Source: BOG-908 sp963692875 (GTDB lineage: Bacteria; Pseudomonadota; Alphaproteobacteria; Acetobacterales; Acetobacteraceae). From it: 64,000 nt of DNA. Location: assembly GCA_965198755.1 (NCBI GenBank), contig OZ240673.1:3782001-3846000 (forward strand), read 5' to 3'. The position numbers were made by a program, and so were the translations under genes. Below are positions 1 to 9,709 of the stretch, piece after piece. Every line of letters begins with the position of its first letter. Position 1 is the first letter of the stretch. The notes below the pieces were generated by a model that had not been told where the DNA came from, did not search any database, and saw nothing but the letters and a program-made list of their open reading frames with translations.

Positions 1-300
1 GATCGCGGCCCGCAGACGCTGGCCTGCCGCAACGGCGTGGCAGAGTGCATGACGGTGGTGGCGGCGTGGCGGGGCGCGGGCTCGCCCGGACGCGATGGCG
101 GGCGCACATTCGAGCGCGAGTGGCTCCGCGCGCGGCGGGCCGGCTCGCGCACGGTGTTCCTGAACGGCTTCAACGAGTGGAAGCGACATGAACAACCCTC
201 GCCGGAGATCAGCAAGGACATCGAACCTTCCGTCGAGTTCGGGCGTAGATACCTAGACATCGCGCGCGAGCAGATCGCCTTGTTCAAAGCCGGCCGATAG
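1..300 (+). CDS. C-terminal part of a GH99/GH71-like glycoside hydrolase domain protein (5' end outside window)
   Basis: The frame is open from the first base to a TAG at 298-300, so only the last 99 residues are seen. They contain FNEW followed later by IEPS and GxxYLDI, the end pattern of glycosyl hydrolase family 99/71-like domains that sit in glycan-processing or rhamnan-type biosynthesis proteins. The upstream context is missing, so substrate and full domain order cannot be given. No signal peptide can be judged. The assignment rests on the short NEW...EPS signature only; the family is likely and the specific role unknown. Confidence 0.6.
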   Translation, partial: DRGPQTLACRNGVAECMTVVAAWRGAGSPGRDGGRTFEREWLRARRAGSRTVFLNGFNEWKRHEQPSPEISKDIEPSVEFGRRYLDIAREQIALFKAGR

Positions 301-434
301 CCCTCGTAGCGGCGCCGGTGAGTTCGGGGTCTTTGAAACCAGTCTGCGGTGATCGTATGCCGCATAGGGTCGGCAGCTGGCCGGGTTCGTGATCCGCAAA
401 CTTCAATTTGCAAGTGCCCTTGCGACTCCTCACA

Positions 435-491
435 GGTGAAGTCCCCTACGGTTGAGGGAGACACCAGGCAGCATACTACCTGGTGCTTTTT
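435..491 (+). terminator. Terminator-like hairpin with a competing upstream helix (attenuator-like)
   Basis: CACCAGG (462-468) pairs with CCTGGTG (479-485) around a 10-nt loop and is followed by CTTTTT, the form of an intrinsic terminator. GGTG (435-438) can instead pair with CACC (462-465), enclosing a TCCCCT/AGGGA hairpin, so the two folds exclude each other. This could be an attenuator, a riboswitch, or the remnant of a structured element such as a group II intron domain. The next gene is fumC, 280 bp downstream. Confidence 0.4.
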
Positions 492-528
492 ACCAGCGAC
501 ACGGGATTGCCTTCGACGCCTTGGACGT

Positions 529-660
529 AAGGCAAGCCTTCTTTTCTGAAGAAAGAAGCAAAAGACTTTTGTCCCTGCTGTAGCGATGGTTCCGCAACGC
601 GCGCCCCAGGGAACAAAAGTTTTTTGGTTCTTTTTTCAAAAAAGAACTGCTTGCCTTGCT
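529..660. repeat. Nested palindromic repeat, copy 1
   Basis: Left half has a CTTC...GAAG-armed T/A hairpin, then CAAAAGACTTTTG; right half has CAAAAGTTTTTTG and a GTTC...GAAC hairpin ending GCTTGCCTTGCT. It lies between the upstream terminator-like hairpin and fumC. Confidence 0.85.
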
Positions 661-771
661 CGTTATCAGCTCAACGCCTGGCATCGCCGCTATCACGGCC
701 GCCTCCACCCGGCCTATCGGCGCCCGGTTTTCGTGGGTATGACCGGCCCGACACGGGTTGAAGGGTGAGAG

Positions 772-2196
<1,425 letters not shown>

Positions 2197-2351
2197 GAGC
2201 GGGGCTGCCTGCGGGGGAGGACGGCGGGGTTTTGATCCGCCGACGTCGGGTAAGGACGGCAGAGCCTTGTTTTCTGAGTGTTCGTTTGAGAAGCCGTCCT
2301 GGCGGTCGTCTGGCGCGGGTTTCCTCCGCTCCGGGGCTCATGGCCGTAAGA

Positions 2352-2477
2352 GAAGGCAGGCCTTCTTTTCTGAAGAAAAGAAGCAAAAGACTTTTGGTCC
2401 GGCTGTCGCGGAGGTTTCTGCAGCGCGCGTGTTAGGGAACAAGGTTTTTCGCGTGTTTTGAAAGACGTGTTTGGCTT
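2352..2477. repeat. Nested palindromic repeat, copy 2 (right half decayed)
   Basis: The left half is intact (CTTC...GAAG hairpin, CAAAAGACTTTTG, GCTGTCGCGG). The right half has lost its hairpin and keeps only a degenerate GGTTTTTCGCG stretch. Confidence 0.75.
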
Positions 2478-2510
2478 ATCGGCGGTCCTTATCTCGGGGC
2501 GATCGTGTGA

Positions 2511-2707
2511 TACCAACTGGCGTTGATGCTGACTCATAGAAAGCAAGCAGTCCTTTTTTGAAAAAAAGGACCAAAAAACTTTTGACTCCGCTGTCGCGCG
2601 CTCTTCGGAGAGGTTCGCGACAGCGGAGTCAAAAGTTTTTTGCTTCTTTTTTTCAAAAAAGAAGGCCTTGCTTGCTTCGGAACGGTCAACTTTCAGGCCG
2701 GTTGGTA
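2511..2707. repeat. Nested palindromic repeat, copy 3, extended form with terminal inverted repeats
   Basis: The core has GTCC...GGAC and CTTC...GAAG hairpins around a long stem CGCTGTCGCG/CGCGACAGCG. It is flanked by TACCAACTGGC on the left and GCCGGTTGGTA on the right, so the whole unit has terminal inverted repeats like a miniature transposable element. A near-identical unit lies at 45461-45653. Confidence 0.85.
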
Positions 2708-3210
2708 TAATACCAGTAGCCCGAAACACTGACCCTGCACGGCCCGGCGGCGAGACAGCGAGGCTCCTTTTTGAGTGTCCGTTGGAAAAGTCGCCCTGGC
2801 GGCTATCGGACGCGGTACTGTCATGCGGCGCGTGCTACTCGCACGATGCTCATGACTTTGAGAGGATTGCCTTCGGCGGTTCGGACCAGCGCCGCCGCCG
2901 AGGCGATCCGCTCCGGTGCTAGGAAAACCACGCCAGCTGACTCACCATGCCCATTTTTTAAACGGACATGGAGAGAAGAAGCTACAAAATCTGTTTCTGC
3001 TGTCGCGGACTCTGCCGCAGCGTGTAATCGGTTCTTTTTTCAAAAAAGAACTGCTTTCTTGCACTTCGCAACGGGCCATGTCTCAGGCGGCCGGTATAAA
3101 GCCGGATGATGCGGCCGTCCGAACGGCGCTTTGAGCGCAGCAGGTATTCGTTCCGAAACTCGCACGTGTCCAGGTGAAACCGTCGGACCAGAGAGTGCGC
3201 ATATCAGGAC
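2708..3210. other. Intergenic stretch with decayed repeat material, no convincing gene
   Basis: Between fumC and the dehydrogenase at 3365 the DNA is made of repeat copies and decayed remnants, for example TTTGAGTGTCCG near 2770 and a right half at 2998-3064. Short open frames here translate only the repeat and show no codon conservation or ribosome binding site, so no gene is called. Confidence 0.6.
2998..3064. repeat. Palindromic repeat, copy 4, right half
   Basis: GCTGTCGCGGACTC is followed by a GTTC...GAAC hairpin and ACTGCTTTCTTGC. The left half is too decayed to delimit. Confidence 0.65.
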
Positions 3211-3280
3211 ACTCCGCGACAGCCGTGACAAAAGTTTTTTGCTGCTTTTTTTCAAAAAAGCAGGCCTTGCCTTTCTTGCC
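3211..3280. repeat. Palindromic repeat, copy 5, right half only
   Basis: CCGCGACAGCCG, CAAAAGTTTTTTG and a CTGC...GCAG hairpin ending CTTGCCTTTCTTGCC. No left half is seen within 100 bp. Confidence 0.75.
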
Positions 3281-3364
3281 AATTTTCCAAAAGCAGAACC
3301 CAACCGCCCGGAGCCTTTTTTGCGACGAGGTGCGGCGCCCGGCAGGCTGGCGCGTTGCTTCGGC

Positions 3365-4138
3365 ATGGCATTCGTGTTCGTCACCGGCTCGTCGGACGGT
3401 CTCGGCCGCATGGCTGCGCAGCTGCTGGTGGAACGGCGGCACGCGGTGGTGCTGCACGCCCGCAACGAGGCGCGCGGACGAGAGGCGATGGCGGCGGTGC
3501 CGGGGGCGCAGGCGGTGCTGTGTGGCGACCTCGCCAGCCTGGCGCAGACCCGCGCGTTGGCCGAACAGGCCAACGCGATGGGCGCGTTCGACGCGGTGAT
3601 CCACAACGCCGCGGTCGGCTACCGCGAAAAGCGGCGCCTGGTGACCGAGGATGGGCTGGCGCACGTGTTCGCCGTCAACACCATCGCGCCGTACGTGCTG
3701 ACCGCCCTGATGCACCGGCCGCGGCGTCTGATCTATGTCAGTTCCGAACTGCATCGCCGCGGCGATACGTCGTTGGTGGACCTGAACTGGGAGCATCGGC
3801 CGTGGCGGGGCAATCAGGCTTACTCCGATTCCAAGCTGCACGACGTGCTGCTCGCGTTGGCGATGGCGCGGCGCTGGCCGGATGTGCTGTCGAACGCGAT
3901 GGAGCCGGGCTGGGTGCCGACCAAGATGAGCCCGCGCGCGACCGGTGACCTGGACGCGGCGCATCGCACCCAGGTCTGGCTGGCGACGGATGACGGCCCG
4001 GACGCCTGCGGAACCGGCGGCTATTTCTACCACCTGCGCCCGCGCGCGCCGAACGGCGCTGCGCAAGGGGAGGCGATGCAGGAGCGGTTTATTGCAGCCT
4101 GCGCAGGCTTTTCGGGGGTGGTGATGCCGGGTGCCTGA
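3365..4138 (+). CDS. Short-chain dehydrogenase/reductase (SDR family)
   Basis: A 257-residue classical SDR oxidoreductase, expected to use NAD(P)H in the cytosol. It has the Rossmann motif TGSSDGLG near the N-terminus, the HNAA structural motif, a catalytic serine in YVSS and the YSDSK active-site Tyr/Lys pair. The substrate cannot be read from sequence. The start is set at the ATG at 3365 because the longer open frame upstream only translates repeat copy 5; there is no strong Shine-Dalgarno. Repeat copies flank it on both sides, so it is probably transcribed alone. Confidence 0.8.
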   Translation: MAFVFVTGSSDGLGRMAAQLLVERRHAVVLHARNEARGREAMAAVPGAQAVLCGDLASLAQTRALAEQANAMGAFDAVIHNAAVGYREKRRLVTEDGLAHVFAVNTIAPYVLTALMHRPRRLIYVSSELHRRGDTSLVDLNWEHRPWRGNQAYSDSKLHDVLLALAMARRWPDVLSNAMEPGWVPTKMSPRATGDLDAAHRTQVWLATDDGPDACGTGGYFYHLRPRAPNGAAQGEAMQERFIAACAGFSGVVMPGA

Positions 4139-4159
4139 GCGGGGTGTTGAGTGATTGTG

Positions 4160-4294
4160 AGCAAGGCAAGCGGCTTTTTTTTGCAAAAAAGAACCAAAAA
4201 CCTTTTGGGTTCCTGGGCGCGCGTTGCGGGGATGTCCGCGACAGCAGTGATAAAAGTTTTTTAGTTCTTTTTTTAAAAAAGAACCGCTTGCCTT
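4160..4294. repeat. Nested palindromic repeat, copy 6
   Basis: GCAAGGCAAGC at the left edge, two T/A-rich hairpins, CCGCGACAGC in the right half, and GCTTGCCTT at the right edge. It starts about 20 bp after the dehydrogenase stop. Confidence 0.8.
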
Positions 4295-4635
4295 ATTTTA
4301 GCCCGCGTCAGGCTTGGTAAGCCCCGCCTGTTTTCCGACGCCTCTTCCTCACCGCCCAGCAGCGCGCCGAGCACCCCCCTTCCGCCACCCAGACGGTGAG
4401 CTGAAGGCCGCGTCGGCGATCTGCGCGCACTCGGCACCTGGATCGGCGTTGTCCAGGGTTTGGCCGGGCGCGGTGCCGCCCAGCGCAGGTGCCTGCTGAC
4501 CGGCGGCATGCCAGGAGGTTTGGCCGCTAAAGACACATCAGAGTGAAAATTTTTTCACGAAGGGCGGTTGTTGATGCACGCCTGCTGGGCCGCACGCTAG
4601 TATGCCGGAAGGCTTGGAGGTTGACGGTTTACGTA
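4295..4635. other. 340-bp intergenic gap, nothing recognised
   Basis: Between repeat copies 6 and 7. Short open frames on both strands look random. This is presumably the region carrying the promoter of the prkA operon, but no clear -35/-10 or known operator stands out. Confidence 0.4.
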
Positions 4636-4770
4636 GAAAGCAAGGCCTTCTTTTCTGAAGAAAAGAAGCAAAAGACTTTTGTCTCGGCTGTCGCGGACAC
4701 CTCCGCAGGCAGGTGCGCAGCGGACTTGGGTTTTTGGGTTTTTTTGAAAAAAGAACGCTTGCCTTGCCTG
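4636..4770. repeat. Nested palindromic repeat, copy 7
   Basis: AAGCAAGGCC, a CTTC...GAAG hairpin, CAAAAGACTTTTG and GCTGTCGCGG on the left; the right hairpin is partly decayed, then GCTTGCCTTGCC. It ends 18 bp before the prkA start and would lie in its leader. Confidence 0.8.
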
Positions 4771-4788
4771 CCATCGGTTCAGCATCGA

Positions 4789-6753
4789 ATGAGACAGGGA
4801 CAGTATTTGGATCGTTCTCACGACGTTTTCTCTCTGCACACCAGCCTTCGCGACCGGACGCGCGAAGTCGAGATGAGCCTGGCCGACTACCTGGAGGCCT
4901 GTCGTGACGACCCGGGCTGCTATGCCAGCCCAGCCGAACGCATGTTGCGCGCGATCGGCGAGCCGGAGATGGTCGACACCTCGCGCGACCCGCGGCTGTC
5001 CAGGCTGTTCCTGAACCGGACGCTGCGCGTGTACCCCGCCTTCTCGGAATTCCACGGCATGGAAGACACGATCGAGCGCATCGTGGGCTTCTTCCGCCAC
5101 GCCGCCCAAGGGCTCGAGGAACGCAAGCAGGTCCTCTATCTGCTGGGCCCGGTGGGCGGCGGCAAATCCTCGCTGGGCGAGCGGCTGAAATTGCTGATGG
5201 AACGCGAGCCGATCTACGTGCTCAAGGCCGGCAGCGAGCTCAGCCCGGTGTTCGAAAGCCCGCTCGGCCTGTTCGACCCGGAGACCACCGGCGCCCTGCT
5301 GGCCGAGAAATACGGCATCCCGCTGCGCGTGCTGACCGGCATCGCCAGCCCCTGGGCGTTGAAGCGGCTGGACGAGTGGGACGGCGACCTCCAACGCTTC
5401 CGGGTGGTCAAGCTGTGGCCGTCGCGCCGCCGCCAGGTCGCAATCGCCAAGACCGAGCCGGGCGACGACAACAACCAGGACATCTCCGCACTCGTCGGCA
5501 AGGTGGATATCCGCAAGCTGGAGAGCTTCAGCCAGAACGACCCGGATGCCTACGGCTTTTCCGGCGGGCTGAACCGCGCCAACCAGGGCATCCTCGAATT
5601 CGTGGAGATGTTCAAGGCGCCGATCAAGATGCTGCACCCGCTGCTGACGGCGACGCAGGAGGGCAACTACCTCGGCACCGAGAACATCGGCGTCATCCCG
5701 TTCCAGGGTATCCTGCTGGCGCATTCCAACGAGGCGGAGTGGCAGAGCTTCCGCAACAACCGCACCAACGAGGCCTTCCTCGACCGCGTCAGCGTGGTGA
5801 AGGTGCCGTACTGCCTGCGGGTGACCGAGGAAGGCCGCATCTATCACAAGCTGATCAGCGGCTCGGCGCTGGCCGAGGCGCCGTGCGCGCCGCACACGCT
5901 GGAGATGCTGGCGCGGTTTGCGGTGCTGTCGCGCCTGAAGCCGCACGCCAACTCCAAGCCGTTCGCCAAGATGCGTGTCTATGACGGGGAGAACATCCGC
6001 GAGACCGACCCCAAGGTCAAAAGCATGCAGGAGTACCGCGACGCCGCCGGCGTGGACGAGGGGATGGACGGCGTCTCCACCCGTTTCGCCTACAAGGTGC
6101 TGTCGGCCACGTTCAACCACTCGACCAGCGAGGTGGCCGCCGACCCGGTCCACCTGATGTACGTGCTGGAGCAGGCGATCCGGCGCGAGCAGTTCCCCGC
6201 CGAGACCGAGGCTGCGTACCTGGCCACCATCAAGAGCGAGCTGGCCGCGCGCTACGCCGAGTTCATCGGCAACGAGATACAGAAGGCGTACCTCGAGAGC
6301 TACGGCGATTACGGGCAGAACCTGTTCGACCGTTACCTGGACTACGCAGACGCGTGGATCGAGGACCAGGACTTCAAGGATCCCGACACCGGGCAGATGC
6401 TGAACCGCGAGCTGCTGAACGCGGAGCTGACGAAGATCGAGAAGCCGGCCGGCATCGCCAACCCGAAGGATTTCCGCAACGAGGTGGTGAAGTTCGCGCT
6501 GCGCACGCGGGCGGCCAACGCGGGCAAGAATCCCTCGTGGACCAGCTACGAGAAGATCCGCGACGTGATCGAGAAGCGGATGTTCAGCCAGGTGGAGGAC
6601 CTGCTGCCGGTGATCAGCTTCGGCTCCAAGAAGGACAACGAGACGGAGAAGAAGCACACCGACTTCGTCGACCGCATGGTCTCGCGCGGCTACACCGAGC
6701 GCCAGGTACGCCGGCTGGTCGAGTGGTACATGCGCGTCAAGCAGTCGGCCTGA
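4789..6753 (+). CDS. prkA: PrkA-type serine protein kinase (YeaG family)
   Basis: A 654-residue homologue of E. coli YeaG/PrkA, an AAA-like ATPase and serine kinase linked to stress and nutrient-starvation responses. The N-terminal region has LLGPVGGGKSS, a P-loop at about residues 118-128, in the PrkA AAA domain; the C-terminal half matches the PrkA kinase-like domain. The start is placed at ATG 4789 because it gives the usual short N-terminus before SLADYL; the frame upstream translates repeat copy 7. It is the first gene of the conserved prkA-yeaH-spoVR operon: the yeaH start follows within 12 bp. These three genes keep this order in many proteobacteria. Confidence 0.93.
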   Translation: MRQGQYLDRSHDVFSLHTSLRDRTREVEMSLADYLEACRDDPGCYASPAERMLRAIGEPEMVDTSRDPRLSRLFLNRTLRVYPAFSEFHGMEDTIERIVGFFRHAAQGLEERKQVLYLLGPVGGGKSSLGERLKLLMEREPIYVLKAGSELSPVFESPLGLFDPETTGALLAEKYGIPLRVLTGIASPWALKRLDEWDGDLQRFRVVKLWPSRRRQVAIAKTEPGDDNNQDISALVGKVDIRKLESFSQNDPDAYGFSGGLNRANQGILEFVEMFKAPIKMLHPLLTATQEGNYLGTENIGVIPFQGILLAHSNEAEWQSFRNNRTNEAFLDRVSVVKVPYCLRVTEEGRIYHKLISGSALAEAPCAPHTLEMLARFAVLSRLKPHANSKPFAKMRVYDGENIRETDPKVKSMQEYRDAAGVDEGMDGVSTRFAYKVLSATFNHSTSEVAADPVHLMYVLEQAIRREQFPAETEAAYLATIKSELAARYAEFIGNEIQKAYLESYGDYGQNLFDRYLDYADAWIEDQDFKDPDTGQMLNRELLNAELTKIEKPAGIANPKDFRNEVVKFALRTRAANAGKNPSWTSYEKIRDVIEKRMFSQVEDLLPVISFGSKKDNETEKKHTDFVDRMVSRGYTERQVRRLVEWYMRVKQSA

Positions 6754-6764
6754 GCGCACGCCCG

Positions 6765-8045
6765 TTGGACATCATCGACCGCAGGCCAAACCCGCACGGC
6801 AAGAACCTCGAGAACCGCCAGCGCGTGCTCTCCCGCGCCAGGGCGGCCGTGCGGGCGGCCACGCGCGCGGCGGTGGACCAGGGTACGTTGCGCGAGATCG
6901 CCCGCGACCGCTCCGTCACCATCCCGTCCGACACGCTGCACGAGCCGAGCTTCCACACGGTGTTTTCCAGCGGAAAGCGCCAGGTGGTGCTGTCCGGCAA
7001 CCACGAATTCTCTGCCGGCGACCGTCTGCCGCGCGCGGAGAAGGGCGGCGGCGACGGTGGCAGCGGGGACGGCAGCGGCGGCGGGCAGGGGCAGGACGGC
7101 TTCCGCTTCGTGCTCACGCGCGACGAGTTCCTCGACCTGTTCTTCGACGACCTGGAGCTGCCGGACCTGGTGAAGAGCCAGATCGTGGCCACCGAGACGA
7201 TGGTGCCGGTGCGCGCCGGCATCAGCGTCGACGGCACGCCCTCGCAGATCGACATGTCGCGCACCATGCGCCAGTCCATGGCGCGGCGGATCGGGTTGCG
7301 GCGGCCGAAACCTGCCGAGGTGGTGGAGCTCGAGGCCGAGATCGCGTCGCTGGAGCAGGCTGGCGACGCGGCCGGCCGGCTGCCGGCGCTGCGGGCCGAA
7401 CTGGCGCTGGCGATGCGCCGGCTCGCGCGCGTGCCGTGGGTGGACCCGGTGGATTTGCGCTACCGGCGCTTCACCCAGACGCCGCAGCCCAGCGCGCGCG
7501 CGGTGATGTTCTGCCTGATGGACGTCTCCGGCTCGATGAGCGAGCAGATGAAGGACCTCGCCAAGCGCTTCTTCCTGCTGCTGCACGTGTTCCTCGAACG
7601 CCGCTACAAGCGGGTCGACCTGGTGTTCATCCGCCACACCGAAGTGGCCGAAGAGGTCGACGAGACCACGTTCTTCACCGACCCGCGCACCGGCGGCACG
7701 GTGGTGTCCACGGCGCTGGCCGAGTTCCTGCGCATACAGCGCGACCGCTACCCGCGGGAGTCCTGGAACATCTACGCCGCCCAGGCGTCCGACGGCGACA
7801 ACTCGTCGAACGACACGCAGAAGGCGGTGGGACTGCTGGAGGCCGAGATACTGCCGGGGGTGCAGCATTACGCCTACATCGAGGTGGGCTCGTCGGCGGT
7901 GATCCGCAGTGCGACCGACCTGTGGCGCGGCTACGAGCCGCTCTCGCAGCGCAACCCGCGTTTGGCAATGCGCCGCGTCGCCGCAGCGGCAGAAATATTC
8001 CCGGTGTTCCGCGACCTGTTCCGGCGCAAGGCAGCCGCCGCATGA
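6765..8045 (+). CDS. yeaH: YeaH/YhbH family protein (DUF444, von Willebrand A-like)
   Basis: A 426-residue DUF444 protein, almost exactly the length of E. coli YeaH. The second half has a VWA-like fold with the metal-site motif MDVSGSMS at about residue 252. A Gly-rich linker (GGGDGGSGDGSGGG) sits near residues 97-110. It probably acts with the PrkA kinase, since the two are almost always paired, but the biochemical role is unknown. The TTG at 6765 gives the family's usual N-terminus (DIIDRR); a GTG at 6723 inside prkA is the alternative. It overlaps spoVR by four bases (ATGA), which indicates translational coupling. Confidence 0.9.
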   Translation: MDIIDRRPNPHGKNLENRQRVLSRARAAVRAATRAAVDQGTLREIARDRSVTIPSDTLHEPSFHTVFSSGKRQVVLSGNHEFSAGDRLPRAEKGGGDGGSGDGSGGGQGQDGFRFVLTRDEFLDLFFDDLELPDLVKSQIVATETMVPVRAGISVDGTPSQIDMSRTMRQSMARRIGLRRPKPAEVVELEAEIASLEQAGDAAGRLPALRAELALAMRRLARVPWVDPVDLRYRRFTQTPQPSARAVMFCLMDVSGSMSEQMKDLAKRFFLLLHVFLERRYKRVDLVFIRHTEVAEEVDETTFFTDPRTGGTVVSTALAEFLRIQRDRYPRESWNIYAAQASDGDNSSNDTQKAVGLLEAEILPGVQHYAYIEVGSSAVIRSATDLWRGYEPLSQRNPRLAMRRVAAAAEIFPVFRDLFRRKAAAA

Positions 8046-9574
8046 GTGCCGGCTCGAAGCTGCTGTATCAGGGCAGCGACTGGGATTTCGCCACGCTGCG
8101 GCGCAGCTACGACGCCATCGAGCGGATCGGCTGCGAGGAGCTGGGGCTGGAGGTGTATCCCAACCGCATCGAGGTGATCACCGCCGAGCAGATGCTCGAC
8201 GTCTACACCGCGCACGGCATGCCGCTGACCTACCGCCACTGGTCGTACGGCAAGCGTTTCCTGCAGCACGAGACCAGCTACCGGCGCGGCTACAGCAGCC
8301 TGGCCTACGAGGTGGTGATCAACTCCAACCCCTGCATCAGCTACCTGATGGAGGAGAACTCGGCGACGATGCAGGCGCTGGTGATCGCCCACGCGGCGTT
8401 CGGCCACAACCACTTCTTCCGCAACAACCATCTGTTCCGGCAGTGGACGGAAGCTTCGGCGATCCTGGACTACCTGGAGTTCGCGCGTGCCTACGTGGGC
8501 GGCTGCGAGGACCGGTACGGGGTGGCTGCGGTCGAACGCGTGCTGGACGCGGCACACGCGCTCTCGCGCCACGGGGTGAACCGCCACGGCGGGGCGCGAG
8601 CGGTGAACCTGAAAGCCGACCTGAAGCGCGAGGCGGAGCGGCGCACCTACGACGAGCAGATGTTCGACGATCTGTGGCGCACGGTGCCCGGCGCCTCCCT
8701 GGCGGCCAGGTCGGACAAGGCGGCCGAACGGCGCCGCAAGTTCGCGCTGCCCGAGGAGAACCTGCTCTACTTCATCGAGAAGCACTCGCCGAAGTTGCAG
8801 TCGTGGGAACGCGAGATCATCCGCATCGTGCGGCTGATCGCGCAGTATTTCTACCCGCAGCCGCAGGCCAAGGTGATGAACGAGGGCTGCGCCACCTGGG
8901 TGCACAACCGCATCATGACGCGCCTGCACGAGACCGGGTGCATCGACGACGCGGCCTTCCTCGAGGTGATCCACTCCACCGCAAACGTCATCATGCAGCC
9001 GGATTTCGACCATCCTGCCGGCGGGCCGGGTTTCAACCCCTACGCGCTCGGCTACGCGGTGATGAGCGACATCGAACGCATGTGCACGCAGCCCACCGGC
9101 GAGGACCGTACGTGGTTCCCCGACATTGCCGGCAACGGCGACCCGCTCGGCACGCTGCGCTACGCGTGGGCGAACTTCCGTGACGAGAGCTTCATCCTTC
9201 AGTACCTCTCGCCGGTGGTGATGCGCAAGTTCCGCATGTTCCGGCTGCTCGACGACACCGCAGACCCGATGCTGCTGGTCGACGCGATCCACGACGACGA
9301 GGGCTACCGCGCCATCAGGCGCAGCCTGGCGCAGAGCTACGACCCCGGCGAGGGCGACGCCGACGTGCAGGTGGTGGACCTGGACCTCGAGGGTGACCGG
9401 CGGCTGGTGCTGCAGCACCGCACCCGGCCGGGGCGGCTGCTGGACAAGCGCGATGCCGAGCAGACCCTGCGCTACGTGGCCGAGCTGTGGGGCTACGACG
9501 TGGTGCTGCAGGAGGTGGATGGGGAGAGCGAGGCGGTGCTGGCGACGCATTCGGATCGGGTGGCGACGAAGTAA
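8042..9574 (+). CDS. spoVR: SpoVR family protein
   Basis: A 510-residue SpoVR/YcgB family protein, the same length as E. coli YcgB. Conserved stretches are visible: YPNRIEVITAEQM, HWSYGK, NPCISYLMEEN, FGHNHFF and NEGCATWVHN, with several His/Glu positions that could bind metal. The molecular function of the family is not established; in Bacillus SpoVR affects spore cortex formation, and in Gram-negatives it belongs to the prkA stress operon. It starts at the ATG that overlaps the yeaH stop. Its TAA stop lies at the left edge of repeat copy 8, which fills the whole gap to the next gene. Confidence 0.93.
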   Translation: MSAGSKLLYQGSDWDFATLRRSYDAIERIGCEELGLEVYPNRIEVITAEQMLDVYTAHGMPLTYRHWSYGKRFLQHETSYRRGYSSLAYEVVINSNPCISYLMEENSATMQALVIAHAAFGHNHFFRNNHLFRQWTEASAILDYLEFARAYVGGCEDRYGVAAVERVLDAAHALSRHGVNRHGGARAVNLKADLKREAERRTYDEQMFDDLWRTVPGASLAARSDKAAERRRKFALPEENLLYFIEKHSPKLQSWEREIIRIVRLIAQYFYPQPQAKVMNEGCATWVHNRIMTRLHETGCIDDAAFLEVIHSTANVIMQPDFDHPAGGPGFNPYALGYAVMSDIERMCTQPTGEDRTWFPDIAGNGDPLGTLRYAWANFRDESFILQYLSPVVMRKFRMFRLLDDTADPMLLVDAIHDDEGYRAIRRSLAQSYDPGEGDADVQVVDLDLEGDRRLVLQHRTRPGRLLDKRDAEQTLRYVAELWGYDVVLQEVDGESEAVLATHSDRVATK

Positions 9575-9709
9575 AGCAAGCGGTTCTTTTTTGAAAAAAA
9601 GAACCAAAAAACTTTTGTTCCCTGGAGTATACGCTGAGGGAAGTTCCGCGACAGCCGAAGCAAAAGTTTTTTGCTGCTTTTTTTCAAAAAAGCAGGCCTT
9701 GCTTGCTTG
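9573..9709. repeat. Nested palindromic repeat, copy 8, filling an entire intergenic gap
   Basis: Left hairpin arms GTTC/GAAC, right arms CTGC/GCAG, central CCGCGACAGCCG. It begins inside the spoVR stop codon and ends immediately before the ATG of the next gene. Confidence 0.9.

Noticed and set aside
349..549. Open frame of 66 codons upstream of fumC
   Set aside because: It runs through the terminator-like hairpin into repeat copy 1 and has no domain or ribosome binding site.
2668..3134. Several short frames reading LKKRTKKLL/VFWFFFSKK-type peptides
   Set aside because: These peptides recur wherever the palindromic repeat is translated, so they are repeat sequence and not genes.
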